The position numbers and the translations under genes were made by a program. Below the pieces are notes generated by a model. That model ran no database searches. It had not been told where the DNA came from and worked only from the letters and a program-made list of their open reading frames with translations. From the NCBI RefSeq assembly GCF_027947595.1, contig NZ_CP116257.1:6136001-6200000 (forward strand): DNA of 64,000 nt. The letters are read 5' to 3'. Of the stretch, positions 8,619 to 16,194 are shown piece by piece. Source of the stretch: Streptomyces lienomycini. Lineage in GTDB: Bacteria; Actinomycetota; Actinomycetes; Streptomycetales; Streptomycetaceae. How positions within the stretch are numbered: position 1 is the stretch's first letter; every line of letters begins with the position of its first letter.

Positions 8619-8831
8619 CTAGTCCGCCACGCGGGGCCAGGCCACGAACGCCGTCCACGCCGTGGGTTCGACGGCGAGGCGGGGGCCGTCGGGGCGCTTG
8701 GAGTCGCGGACGTGGACGGCGGCGCGAGCTGTCGCGACCTCGACGCAGTCGCTGGGATTGCTGGTGTCGCTGTAACTGCTCTTGAACCAGGCCAGGTCGG
8801 CGAGGTGTGCGGGTGTGTCCTTACCGGTCAT
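8619..8831 (-). CDS. DUF397 small protein
   Basis: 70 residues. It carries the DUF397 signature: LAWFKSSYSDTSNPSDCVEVA (about 12-32, W-x-K-S-S-x-S) and VHVRDSKRPDGPRLAV (about 38-53). DUF397 proteins are a large Streptomyces family almost always encoded next to an XRE/DUF5753 regulator, as in whiJ-type loci, and they are thought to act with it. Its ATG overlaps the stop of the upstream XRE gene by 4 bases, so the two are translationally coupled. Confidence 0.9.
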   Translation of the reverse strand: MTGKDTPAHLADLAWFKSSYSDTSNPSDCVEVATARAAVHVRDSKRPDGPRLAVEPTAWTAFVAWPRVAD

Positions 8832-9685
8832 GTCTCCCCCAGCAGTTGTTCGACGAAGGCCATCGATTCACGGACGGGCAGGGCCTCGGCCCGGATACTG
8901 CCATAGCGCAGTTCGAGGACCCGCAGGTGCCGGGGATCCGTGACGGGACGACCACCGAACTCGTCGTCGGCCCGGCCGACCGCCGTGCCGTCCTCGAACT
9001 TGAGTACCTGCATCCGTCCTCCTCCCGGATGGTCACCGCGGGACGTGGGCATCACCTGGATCTCGACGTGCCGCAACCGCCCCACCTCCAGCAGGTGTTC
9101 GAGCTGTCGCCGCAGCACCATCATGCCTCCCACGGGACGCCTGAGGGTGGCCTCTTCCTGGACGAAACCGAGTTCCGGGGCCGGATCCCGCTCGAACATC
9201 GCCCTGCGCCCCATCCGTGCGGCGAGGGCGCTCTCCACCTCGTCGTCGGTGAGGGCCGGTCGCCGCCTGCCGAGCAGGGCGCGCGCGTACTCCTCGGTCT
9301 GGAGCAGCCCGTGCAGGCTGTAACTGCCGTACGACAGCGACTCGACGGCCCGCGACTCCAGCTTCGTCAGGTCCCGCACCTGCTTGGGGTAGCGGACCTT
9401 CTTCACGTCCTCCCAGGCCGCGGCGATGAGACCGTCCGCCTGCAAGAGCTGGTCCGCCTTCTCCAGGTACTCGCGCCGGGGGATCCGCTTCCCGCCCTCC
9501 ACCTTGTAGACGAGGTCCTCCCCGTACCCGACGGCCACCGCGAAGTCGCCCACCCGCAGGCCCGCCGCCTCGCGACGCAGCCTCAGCTGCCTCCCCACGG
9601 TGGTGAGGACGGCCACGCCCCACTCGTCGTCCGGGTCGACCTCCCAACCCGGCTCGTCCGTACCGCCGTTCACCGACATCCGCAC
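8828..9685 (-). CDS. XRE-family HTH regulator with DUF5753 domain
   Basis: 285 residues. The N-terminal HTH region is GRQLRLRREAAGLRVGDFAVA to YGEDLVYKVEGGKRIP (about 31-67). The remaining 200 residues are the DUF5753 domain, with the typical LESRAVESLSYGSYSLHGLLQT stretch near residues 108-129 and a closing Phe-Val-Glu-Gln-Leu segment. These regulators pair with DUF397 proteins in Streptomyces and influence development or antibiotic production in the few studied cases. Which process this paralogue controls is unknown. It forms a coupled pair with the gene at 8619. Confidence 0.88.
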   Translation of the reverse strand: MRMSVNGGTDEPGWEVDPDDEWGVAVLTTVGRQLRLRREAAGLRVGDFAVAVGYGEDLVYKVEGGKRIPRREYLEKADQLLQADGLIAAAWEDVKKVRYPKQVRDLTKLESRAVESLSYGSYSLHGLLQTEEYARALLGRRRPALTDDEVESALAARMGRRAMFERDPAPELGFVQEEATLRRPVGGMMVLRRQLEHLLEVGRLRHVEIQVMPTSRGDHPGGGRMQVLKFEDGTAVGRADDEFGGRPVTDPRHLRVLELRYGSIRAEALPVRESMAFVEQLLGET

Positions 9686-9814
9686 CCCTCCGTCGTACGC
9701 GTCGTATCGCGACGGGCGTCACGGTAGGCGGATGGGCACCGCTGGGTGGCGGGATACGGCCGCCCTGTCACTCGGACGTGAGGCCCAGCGCCCGAGGCCG
9801 GGCCCGAGGACGAC

Positions 9815-10339
9815 TCAATGCGCGGCGGGAGGTGCGATGCAACCTGTCTCTGGATAGTGTCCGTTGACATCGACCCAGATGCGTGAGTTGCTCACGGCAC
9901 CGGAGACGCAGGCGGATTCGCCGATGTAGAGGCCGAAGACACTTCCGTCGGCAGGGGCGGTACCTGATGTGCCCGTCGTGCGGTCCGCGACTTCGACTCG
10001 CCCGGGGGCAGCGATGCTCTCGAGGACGGACAGCAGCTGATCAGGGGAGGTCTGTCCACGTTGCCGCTGCGCCTTGAGAGCCGCCTTGACCGCCTCGGCC
10101 TTGACGGTGGCCACCTGCTTGTCTTCGCGCGTCATTACTCCTGGACGACGAGCTGCACCGTTGTCCTCGTAGTGGGGTGAAGTGTCTCCCGCAGGCTCGT
10201 GGGGCTCTGCGGCAGAAGCGGGGGCAGAGTTCGCCTCGCGCGTCCCGTTCATGTTGGAGAAGAGGTCGTCCCCGCAACCGGTCAAGGCCAGCGAGGCGAT
10301 GACGACACCCAGGACGGCGACAGTCCGGTGCGACAGCAT
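9815..10339 (-). CDS. Putative secreted lipoprotein
   Basis: 174 residues. A lipoprotein signal peptide is evident: MLSHRTVAVLGVVIASLALTGC, with lipobox LTGC and the lipidated Cys at residue 22. An Asn/Ala/Pro-rich linker follows, then a small domain ending CVSGAVSNSRIWVDVNGHYP and a final Cys-containing tail; the two late cysteines could form a disulfide. I do not recognise the fold. It lies on the same strand as the methyltransferase (171 bases upstream) and XRE gene (129 bases downstream), but those gaps argue for separate transcription. Confidence 0.7.
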   Translation of the reverse strand: MLSHRTVAVLGVVIASLALTGCGDDLFSNMNGTREANSAPASAAEPHEPAGDTSPHYEDNGAARRPGVMTREDKQVATVKAEAVKAALKAQRQRGQTSPDQLLSVLESIAAPGRVEVADRTTGTSGTAPADGSVFGLYIGESACVSGAVSNSRIWVDVNGHYPETGCIAPPAAH

Positions 10340-10510
10340 GGTTTCAGTGTTCCTGCCATCGCCGGATTTCGACTGAGTACGCGTACCTAGGCGGTTACGA
10401 CCGTGGCGGCGGGTCTGTGTCAGGCGTTCTTCGGAGCCATCGTTGGCTCAGTTCTGCTCCAGCGCACCAGACAAGAAGCGCGTCTCGGAGCCGTCGAACA
10501 GAAGGCAATC
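10340..10510. other. Gap between lipoprotein and methyltransferase
   Basis: 171 bases between two same-strand genes. I see no strong hairpin or repeat. It should contain the lipoprotein promoter, but I cannot identify it. Confidence 0.3.
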
Positions 10511-11329
10511 TCAGCGCCGGCAAACAAGGATCCCGCCGAGACAGGTGATCTCGTACGCACCGTGTCGGGCGACATGGCCGGTGACGATTGTGCGGGCTCT
10601 GTCGATGGTCGCGTCGAAGGGGACCTCGTGCTGGTCTGCCCAGGCGCGGTACGAAGCCATGTGGGCGATGACGGGTTCCGGATCACGGACGGTGATGGTT
10701 CCCGGCAGTCCGACAACCTCCACCCGGCTGAACTCCTCGCCGAACAACGCCGGAGCCGCCTCCAGGGAGAAGCGCGCGCTGAGCGAGATCCGGGCCGGAC
10801 CCCGGCCGGTACCGAGGACATCGCCGGCGGCTTGCTGCCACAGGTCGTCGAGCTCGGCCTTGTCGCGATCGCTGTTGGTGGAAGCGATCAGTACTCCGTC
10901 GCGGGCGATGACCCGGGCCAGTTCCCTGATCGCCTGGGGAATGTCGGGCACGTGGTACAGCATGTGGAGGGCGAGAGCGGCGTCGACGCTCTCCGCGGCC
11001 AGCGGCAGTCTCGTGGCATCCGCCACGGCAACCGGGCCAGGGACACTGGTGAGGATGCCGGGGGCGATGTCCAGGCCGAGCAGCGGCAGGTCCGGGCGGT
11101 CCTGGCGGAGCCGCTGGATGAACTTGCCGTTACCGCAACCGAGGTCCACGACCCGGCCGCGTACGGCACGCAGCCGCTCTGCAACGAGGCCGGGGAGGTC
11201 GTACCGGGGTGTCTGCCACTGATAGAGCGACTGCCTGGCGGCCAGGTCCCGGTCTCCGTTGTAGGCGTGGTCCGCCAGGCGGGACCGGTCGGTCACGGCA
11301 GCGTCGTGGGCAGCGGACAGGTCGGTCAC
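10511..11329 (-). CDS. Class I SAM-dependent methyltransferase
   Basis: 272 residues. The start is set at GTG 11329 because it overlaps the stop of the upstream XRE-TPR gene in a GTGA arrangement; longer frames would run into that gene. Motif I is VVDLGCGNGKF (about 60-70), the acidic end of strand 2 is LGLDIAP, and VADATRLP and LHMLYHV follow in the usual order of a Methyltransf_11/25 fold. No substrate-specific feature is visible. Coupling to the XRE-TPR regulator, and divergence from the HATPase/synthetase-like/ASCH operon, suggest it belongs to the same system. RNA, protein or small-molecule targets are all possible. Confidence 0.85.
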   Translation of the reverse strand: MTDLSAAHDAAVTDRSRLADHAYNGDRDLAARQSLYQWQTPRYDLPGLVAERLRAVRGRVVDLGCGNGKFIQRLRQDRPDLPLLGLDIAPGILTSVPGPVAVADATRLPLAAESVDAALALHMLYHVPDIPQAIRELARVIARDGVLIASTNSDRDKAELDDLWQQAAGDVLGTGRGPARISLSARFSLEAAPALFGEEFSRVEVVGLPGTITVRDPEPVIAHMASYRAWADQHEVPFDATIDRARTIVTGHVARHGAYEITCLGGILVCRR

Positions 11330-12696
11330 GTCGGCGACTCCGGGGTGTGGGCTGCGGGGGTCTCCCACGCCCTTGGGGCAGCGGGAGAGGGCAGGGACGC
11401 ACGAACGGCCGTGTGCTGAATGCGTTCGCGCAGGTGTGCCGCCTGCGCGGCTCCACCGTACTGCGGCGTTCCCAGTTCCCGCCCGAGAGCGGTGAGCCGA
11501 CGCACGATACTGGCCGACATACGCTCCGGTGGGGCTGCGAGAACGAAGCCGAGTTTCTCCTCCGTGCCGTCCAGGTCCGCCAGGAACAGATGTCCGCGGG
11601 CGAGGTCGAGGTGCGCAGCGAACAGGTCGCCGACCGACTGGTCGTCTCCATCAGCGCTGCGGTACAGGCGGATGGCCGTCTCGGCGCTGGCGATGGCCCG
11701 CTGGACGTGTTCCTGCCCGCCGATTGCCAGGAGGGTTGTACCGGCGTACGCGAACTGCTTGGCCGCAGGGAAGTCGAAGACTCCTCCTACCTCGTCCCGG
11801 CCCGAGGCCGCCTCACGGGATCGTTCGGCATCCGACAGCGCACCGAGCGCACGTGCCGAATCGCCGACCATCGCCGACGCCCGCGCCTCCAGACTCGCCA
11901 GCCGTGCACCGATGCTGCCGCTCGCCCTGTGCCGGAGACCGGCCTGCGCCAACCGGGCCGCCTGCTCGTATCTTCCAGTCCAGTACGCGATCAACGATTC
12001 CACTGCCCGGACCCAGGCGAACATCCCCTCGTGTCCGACCGTTTCGGCACAGACCCGCGCCGTGCGGGCGTGTGTGGCGGCGGAGTCGTAGTCTCCGAGG
12101 TCCAGACAGACGTGTGCCGACAGGCCGCAGAGGCGGGAGGCGGCGAGGTAGAGGCCGATGGTCTGCCGAGGATGCTGACGTCCTCGCAGCAGATCGAACA
12201 CTCCGTCCCGTAACCGCTTGATCTCCACGTACTGCTCCATCAGCGGATGGCTGATGTACGTACGGGCGAGGCGGTCGACGTCCGCTTCGAGTTGTTCGAC
12301 GACGAACTCGTCGGCGTTGCGCTGCGCGATGAACCGGGCGAACTCGGCCGACCGTGCCGCGTCCGCCGAGAGCGGCTCCGTACGGACGCGGGAGCCGTGG
12401 AGCGACGGCTGAGAGGGTACGTTCTCGAAACCGACGGCACCGGCCTCGCCACGCTGCCCCTTACTGACGGCGACGGCTCGGTCGAACAGGGCGACGTCCA
12501 CACCGAAGACCTGTGCCAGGTACTTTCGGGCGTAAGGGACGGGGGTCCGTGCTTCGCGCTCGTACCGCCCGATCTCTTTGCCGGTCTTCGCTGCGCGCCC
12601 TTCCAGGGCGTTGTATTCGTCGGCGACCCTTTGCTGGGTCCAGCCACGCGCGCTGCGCAGCCGGACGAGCAAGGCGCCGATTCCGGTGTCGCCCAT
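11326..12696 (-). CDS. XRE-family HTH regulator with TPR-like helical domain
   Basis: 456 residues from ATG 12696, chosen for its GAGGGGA ribosome site 4 bases upstream and the HTH that follows: IGALLVRLRSARGWTQQRVA (about 5-24) through KEIGRYEREARTPVPYARKY. The rest (about 140-430) is alpha-helical with repeated A-x-x-Y-x-A-A patterns (GDYDSAATHARTARV, GRYEQAARLAQAGL, AIASAETAIRLY), typical of TPR sensors in Streptomyces XRE proteins. It is divergent from the HATPase gene and coupled to the methyltransferase. It is probably the local regulator of both operons; the tandem repeat in the shared promoter is a candidate site. Confidence 0.85.
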   Translation of the reverse strand: MGDTGIGALLVRLRSARGWTQQRVADEYNALEGRAAKTGKEIGRYEREARTPVPYARKYLAQVFGVDVALFDRAVAVSKGQRGEAGAVGFENVPSQPSLHGSRVRTEPLSADAARSAEFARFIAQRNADEFVVEQLEADVDRLARTYISHPLMEQYVEIKRLRDGVFDLLRGRQHPRQTIGLYLAASRLCGLSAHVCLDLGDYDSAATHARTARVCAETVGHEGMFAWVRAVESLIAYWTGRYEQAARLAQAGLRHRASGSIGARLASLEARASAMVGDSARALGALSDAERSREAASGRDEVGGVFDFPAAKQFAYAGTTLLAIGGQEHVQRAIASAETAIRLYRSADGDDQSVGDLFAAHLDLARGHLFLADLDGTEEKLGFVLAAPPERMSASIVRRLTALGRELGTPQYGGAAQAAHLRERIQHTAVRASLPSPAAPRAWETPAAHTPESPT

Positions 12697-12726
12697 GCCG
12701 TCCCCTCGGAACACGTGATCTGCCTC

Positions 12727-12746
12727 TGGCCCCCATAGTGGCCCCC
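12727..12746. promoter_or_regulatory. Direct repeat in shared divergent promoter
   Basis: TGGCCCCC occurs at 12727-12734 and again at 12739-12746, an exact 12-base spacing on one helical face. It lies in the 108-base gap between the XRE-TPR and HATPase starts. It is a candidate operator for one of the local regulators. Confidence 0.45.
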
Positions 12747-12804
12747 GGGTTGGCCTCCTTGCCGGCTCCCGACCCGAATGAGTTAAACCGCTTTGCTGTC
12801 GGCC

Positions 12805-13302
12805 ATGGCAAGCAAACTCATCTCCGGCGCAGCCACCGCCCTGCCCGATCGCCTTCCGTGCGGGGAGCGAGACCGCACGATGTTCTTCCCCCGCCGTCGG
12901 ACCACCCCACGTGCCGCTCGCGACTTCGTCGTCGCCACGCTGACCGAATGGGGTGAGACAAGCCGCCTCGACGACATGCGGCTGTGCGCCTCTGAGATCG
13001 TCACCAACGCCGTGCTCCACGGGGCGCCCGCGGGTCGACAAGTTCTCGTGCGTGTCAGCTCACTCGACGAGCACTTGCGCATCGAGGTTCACGACGCCGG
13101 CGACGGCACCCCGGTCCAACGCGTCCCCGGCGAGTCCGCCGTCGACGGGCGCGGCCTGCTGATCGTCTCCGCCACGGCGGACGGCTGGGGCGTCCAGCAG
13201 AGGACGGGACCCGGAAAGTGTGTCTGGGCCTCATTCGACCGCGACAGGAGCGGGGCGTCCGCGCTGTCCCGCGACACGGCACCGAAGGGGGACCCGTCAT
13301 GA
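12805..13302 (+). CDS. RsbW/anti-sigma-type HATPase (ATP-binding protein)
   Basis: 165 residues from ATG 12805; an alternative ATG at 12880 with GGGGAG upstream would give a tighter domain. It is a stand-alone GHKL ATPase: N box SEIVTNAVLH (about 63-72), G1 box DAGDGTP (97-103), G2 region DGRGLLIVSATADGWG (114-129). Such single-domain Streptomyces ATPases resemble the sigma-factor antagonist RsbW but mostly have no assigned partner, and no sigma or anti-anti-sigma gene lies here. Its stop overlaps the start of the synthetase-like gene (ATGA), so the two are coupled and probably function together. Confidence 0.85.
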   Translation: MASKLISGAATALPDRLPCGERDRTMFFPRRRTTPRAARDFVVATLTEWGETSRLDDMRLCASEIVTNAVLHGAPAGRQVLVRVSSLDEHLRIEVHDAGDGTPVQRVPGESAVDGRGLLIVSATADGWGVQQRTGPGKCVWASFDRDRSGASALSRDTAPKGDPS

Positions 13303-14414
13303 CCACGCATCCCGTCTCGCCCAACACTGTTCTCGCCAACGCTCTCCACCACGCCGAGGACGTCCTGACCCCACGCATTCTCGCCAACCCGCCTGAGCGG
13401 ATCGTGCTGGTCGTCGGTACCCAGATCAACGGCGTCCCGCACATCGGCACCTCACTCGTGCAGTCCCTCGCCTTCGCCGTGGCTGCACGACTGCGCGACC
13501 GTTTCGGCCTCCCCACCGAGGTGCTGTTCAGCGCTCTGGACAACGCCCCGTACGAGGTGACAACCGACCCGGTAAGCGGTCACCACTACCAGCGCGCCTA
13601 CGCCCAGGCCATGGGTAAGCAGACACTGAACAACCTCGTCGCCCGTCTCTACGAGCCCCTCTTCACCGCCCTTTCGCGACGCCTTCGTGTTCCGCACCGA
13701 ATCGAGACGTACTCGCAGCAGCAGGCCGGTGAGCACTACCGCCGCACCTGGCTCGGTCTCCTGCCCCACATCGACGCCGCCCGCTGGTGGCTCGCGCCTT
13801 CCACCGGCGTCCCTCATCTCCGTGTCCCCTGTCCCCACGCCGACTGCGGCTGGGCGGAGAAGCATGCCGAACGCACCCGAGTCCGCCTCACCGAACCGGA
13901 GTCGGCGGCGGTCTCCGCCGTCTGCCTGCACCACGGTCCGTACGAGACCAGCATCACGCCCACCGTCGACGCGTACCTGGACTTGGCCACCCTCTACCGC
14001 AACCTGGTCAAGGAACTCGCTCTGACCAGTTCCCGGGGCACGCTGCACATCATGGTCAAGGGCGGCGACTGGGTCTTCGGCTCCCATCTGGTCGACGAAG
14101 CCCTTCAGGCCGTGGGCCTCGTCCGCGCCCGGTTCCCGGCCCGACTGTTCTGCCCGCAGATCGTGTCCGACACCGGCGCGAAGCTGTCCAAATCCCTCGT
14201 ACGCGAAGGCCGTGCCCCCTTGCCCGAGGGCACCGCTCCTTGGATGCTCGACAGCCGACAGTGGCCCGGCACCGTCGACGAGTACGCCCACCAACTCCTC
14301 GGCATGACCGAGACACTGCTCTCCGACCCACGCCACTTCTTCCGTTCGTACTCGGCCGCCGAGATCGGCCGTCTGATCACCGCACCGTCCGTGAGGAGCG
14401 TTCCCATCCGATGA
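13299..14414 (+). CDS. Class I aminoacyl-tRNA-synthetase-like protein (LysRS-I-like, no anticodon domain)
   Basis: 371 residues from ATG 13299, overlapping the HATPase stop. The catalytic Rossmann signatures of class I synthetases are kept: GVPHIGTS (HIGH motif, about 45-52) and GAKLSKS (KMSKS motif, about 293-299). An insertion with CPHADC (178-183) and CLHH (209-212) looks like the zinc-ribbon region of class I lysyl-tRNA synthetases. The IMVKGGDWVFGSHLVDEAL segment before KMSKS fits the same fold. Class I LysRS is over 500 residues with a helical anticodon-binding cage; that part is missing here. It could make an aminoacyl-adenylate for a tRNA, another RNA or a small molecule. The specificity is unknown. 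Its stop overlaps the ASCH start. Confidence 0.72.
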   Translation: MTTHPVSPNTVLANALHHAEDVLTPRILANPPERIVLVVGTQINGVPHIGTSLVQSLAFAVAARLRDRFGLPTEVLFSALDNAPYEVTTDPVSGHHYQRAYAQAMGKQTLNNLVARLYEPLFTALSRRLRVPHRIETYSQQQAGEHYRRTWLGLLPHIDAARWWLAPSTGVPHLRVPCPHADCGWAEKHAERTRVRLTEPESAAVSAVCLHHGPYETSITPTVDAYLDLATLYRNLVKELALTSSRGTLHIMVKGGDWVFGSHLVDEALQAVGLVRARFPARLFCPQIVSDTGAKLSKSLVREGRAPLPEGTAPWMLDSRQWPGTVDEYAHQLLGMTETLLSDPRHFFRSYSAAEIGRLITAPSVRSVPIR

Positions 14415-14782
14415 CCGACCGCACCGCCCGTGTCCGCGAGCTCAACCTCTACCGCCAGTACTTCGACCTCGTCACCGCAGGCACCAAAACGATCGAGGTG
14501 CGGGTCAAGTACTCGCACCTCGCCGACCTCGCCGCCGGCGACACCATCCGCTTCCGCGTCAAGGACACCGACCAGCGTTGCGACGTGATGGTCCTCCGGG
14601 TCACCGAGTACCCCGACTTCAGGGCCCTTCTCGACGGCGAGGGACCGTCGAACGTCAACCCGACTGCCACCCGCGACCAGCAACTCGCCAACATCCGCAC
14701 CATCTACGGACCCGAGAAGGAAATTCTTGGCGCCCTGGCCATCGAGATCGAACTCACGCCCTGCCCCGGTCCACCCTGCTGA
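14411..14782 (+). CDS. ASCH-domain protein
   Basis: 123 residues, almost all one domain. The ASCH signature G-x-K-x-x-E-x-R appears as GTKTIEVR (24-31), preceded by LYRQYFDLVTA and followed by LAAGDTIRFR, the expected beta-barrel pattern. ASCH domains share the PUA-like fold and are proposed RNA binders; one branch (YqfB) is an amidohydrolase on N4-acetylcytidine. Translational coupling (ATGA) to the synthetase-like gene suggests that it supplies RNA binding or processing for that enzyme, which lacks its own anticodon domain. That partnership is inference. The last codons run into a permease remnant. Confidence 0.82.
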   Translation: MTDRTARVRELNLYRQYFDLVTAGTKTIEVRVKYSHLADLAAGDTIRFRVKDTDQRCDVMVLRVTEYPDFRALLDGEGPSNVNPTATRDQQLANIRTIYGPEKEILGALAIEIELTPCPGPPC

Positions 14783-15018
14783 AGGCGACCGCGGACCGGC
14801 GCCGCGACCTGGCCCTGCTCGGCCTGACCGGGGCGAAGGAGCGCCAGGTCCTGCACTTCTTCGTCGCCGAGGCGCTCCTGGTCACCACGGTCGGGGTGAC
14901 CTTGGCCCTCCTCGCCGCCGGGGTCAACCTCCTCGGCCTCGCCGCCGCCCTCCACCGGCTCTTCGGCGCTGCCGGTGGTACTCGGCACGGTGCCGCGCTG
15001 CGGCGGCACACCGCCTGA
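14776..15018 (+). pseudogene. Fragment of an FtsX-like ABC permease (C-terminal part)
   Basis: The frame reads LLKATADRRRDLALLGLTGA, then QVLHFFVAEALLVTTVGVTLALLAAGVNLLG, which is the last membrane segment and preceding loop of FtsX-family permeases of macrolide/MacB-type exporters. No start or N-terminal 300-plus residues exist, since the frame begins inside the ASCH stop. After LFGA the frame loses similarity, as if shifted, and stops at 15018. It looks like a leftover of a permease gene displaced or deleted when the preceding block arrived. It marks a likely rearrangement junction. Confidence 0.65.
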
Positions 15019-15048
15019 CCGTCCCGCAGGACCTCACCGACGAGACGG

Positions 15049-16074
15049 TCACGGCAGTGCCGGTGCGAGGCGTTTGACCTCGCGCAGGGTGGGGGCGGTC
15101 TCGATGCTCTGGATGCCCGGCAGGGGGCCGATGTGCCCGTCGATGTAGTCGTAGAGGTCGGCGGGGGTGCGGAAGACTCCGGAGGCAACCAGGTTGGAGG
15201 GGCCGGTGATGGCGGCGGCGAAGGCGATCGCGGGGTGGGTGGCCAGGGTCTCCCCGACGGTGCGCAGGTGGGCGGGGGCCACGTTGAGCCAGAGCTGGGT
15301 GGCCATGTGGTAGCCGAGCAGCTCGGGGTCGAAGTCGACGGAGAGGCTCAGGGCCCCTTCGGTGCGCAGCCGGTCGAGGTGGCGTTGGACGCTGGAGGGG
15401 GAGCGGCCGGCGGCCCGGGCGAGTTCGGGCAACGTGGCGCGGCCGTCCCGGGCCAGCTCCGCGAAGAGGACGCGGTCGGTGGCGTCCAGGGTCAGCGGGG
15501 TGGCCGAGGCGGCTGAGGAGCCGGAAGGCACCGTCGGGGTACCGGAACCCCCCGTGAGTGGCCCGGAACGCCCCGCGACGGCGCCGGAATCCACCGCGGG
15601 GGCGGCGGGGCGGAAGCGGGTGGCGTGCCAGGTGCTGGTGGTGCCGACGTAGATCCGCATCATGCAGTGCGCGCTGACCGACAGGACGTGCGGTGTGCGG
15701 GGGAGTTTGCGCAGGAGGAGGGCGTTGCGTTCGTCGGCGCTGCGGGTGTTGAGGGCGCAGTACAGCTCGGTGCCGCCCGAGGCGAGGGTGACCCAGGTGG
15801 TGTCGGGGCGGCGGGCCAGCGCGTCGGCGATGGTGCCGGCCGCGTCGGGGGTGCAGCGCAGCCGCAGCAGCCAGCGGACCAGGCCCAGGCGGTCGGGCAC
15901 GGGCTGGCCGACGATGCGCAGGCCCAGGGAGCGCAGGCGCTGGTAGCGGCGGGCGACGGTGCGTTCGGAGACGTCCAGCCGGCGGGCGAGGCGGCTGAAG
16001 GGTGTCCGCCCGTCGAGCTGGAGGGCCTCCAGGAGTTGCGGGTCGAGCTGGTCCAGGGCGCCGCCGGATTCCAC
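15049..16074 (-). CDS. Tandem Lrp/AsnC-family regulator
   Basis: 341 residues, twice the usual Lrp length, with two Lrp units. The first HTH is LDPQLLEALQLDGRTPFSRL to DVSERTVARRYQRL (about 10-46). The second is LDATDRVLFAELARDGRATL to AGRSPSSVQRHLDRL (about 195-234), each followed by a ligand-binding half. A Gly/Ser/Pro-rich linker (about 160-193) joins them. Double-Lrp proteins of actinobacteria usually regulate a neighbouring transporter. Here an MFS exporter starts divergently at 16195, so it is the likely target. Confidence 0.87.
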   Translation of the reverse strand: MESGGALDQLDPQLLEALQLDGRTPFSRLARRLDVSERTVARRYQRLRSLGLRIVGQPVPDRLGLVRWLLRLRCTPDAAGTIADALARRPDTTWVTLASGGTELYCALNTRSADERNALLLRKLPRTPHVLSVSAHCMMRIYVGTTSTWHATRFRPAAPAVDSGAVAGRSGPLTGGSGTPTVPSGSSAASATPLTLDATDRVLFAELARDGRATLPELARAAGRSPSSVQRHLDRLRTEGALSLSVDFDPELLGYHMATQLWLNVAPAHLRTVGETLATHPAIAFAAAITGPSNLVASGVFRTPADLYDYIDGHIGPLPGIQSIETAPTLREVKRLAPALP

Positions 16075-16194
16075 CGCCGTACCTCGTCTCTGAGCCGAAT
16101 GCTTGCACGACCCAGGCTATGACTCGGTGCCCCGCACGTCGGCCAGCACAGTGGGCGGGTCCTTGTCCGCCTCACCTCTCCGGGAGCCTGTGTC

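Noticed and set aside
13299..14414. Housekeeping lysyl-tRNA synthetase
   Set aside because: Too short, lacks the anticodon-binding domain, and sits in a regulator-linked accessory operon. It is annotated only as synthetase-like.
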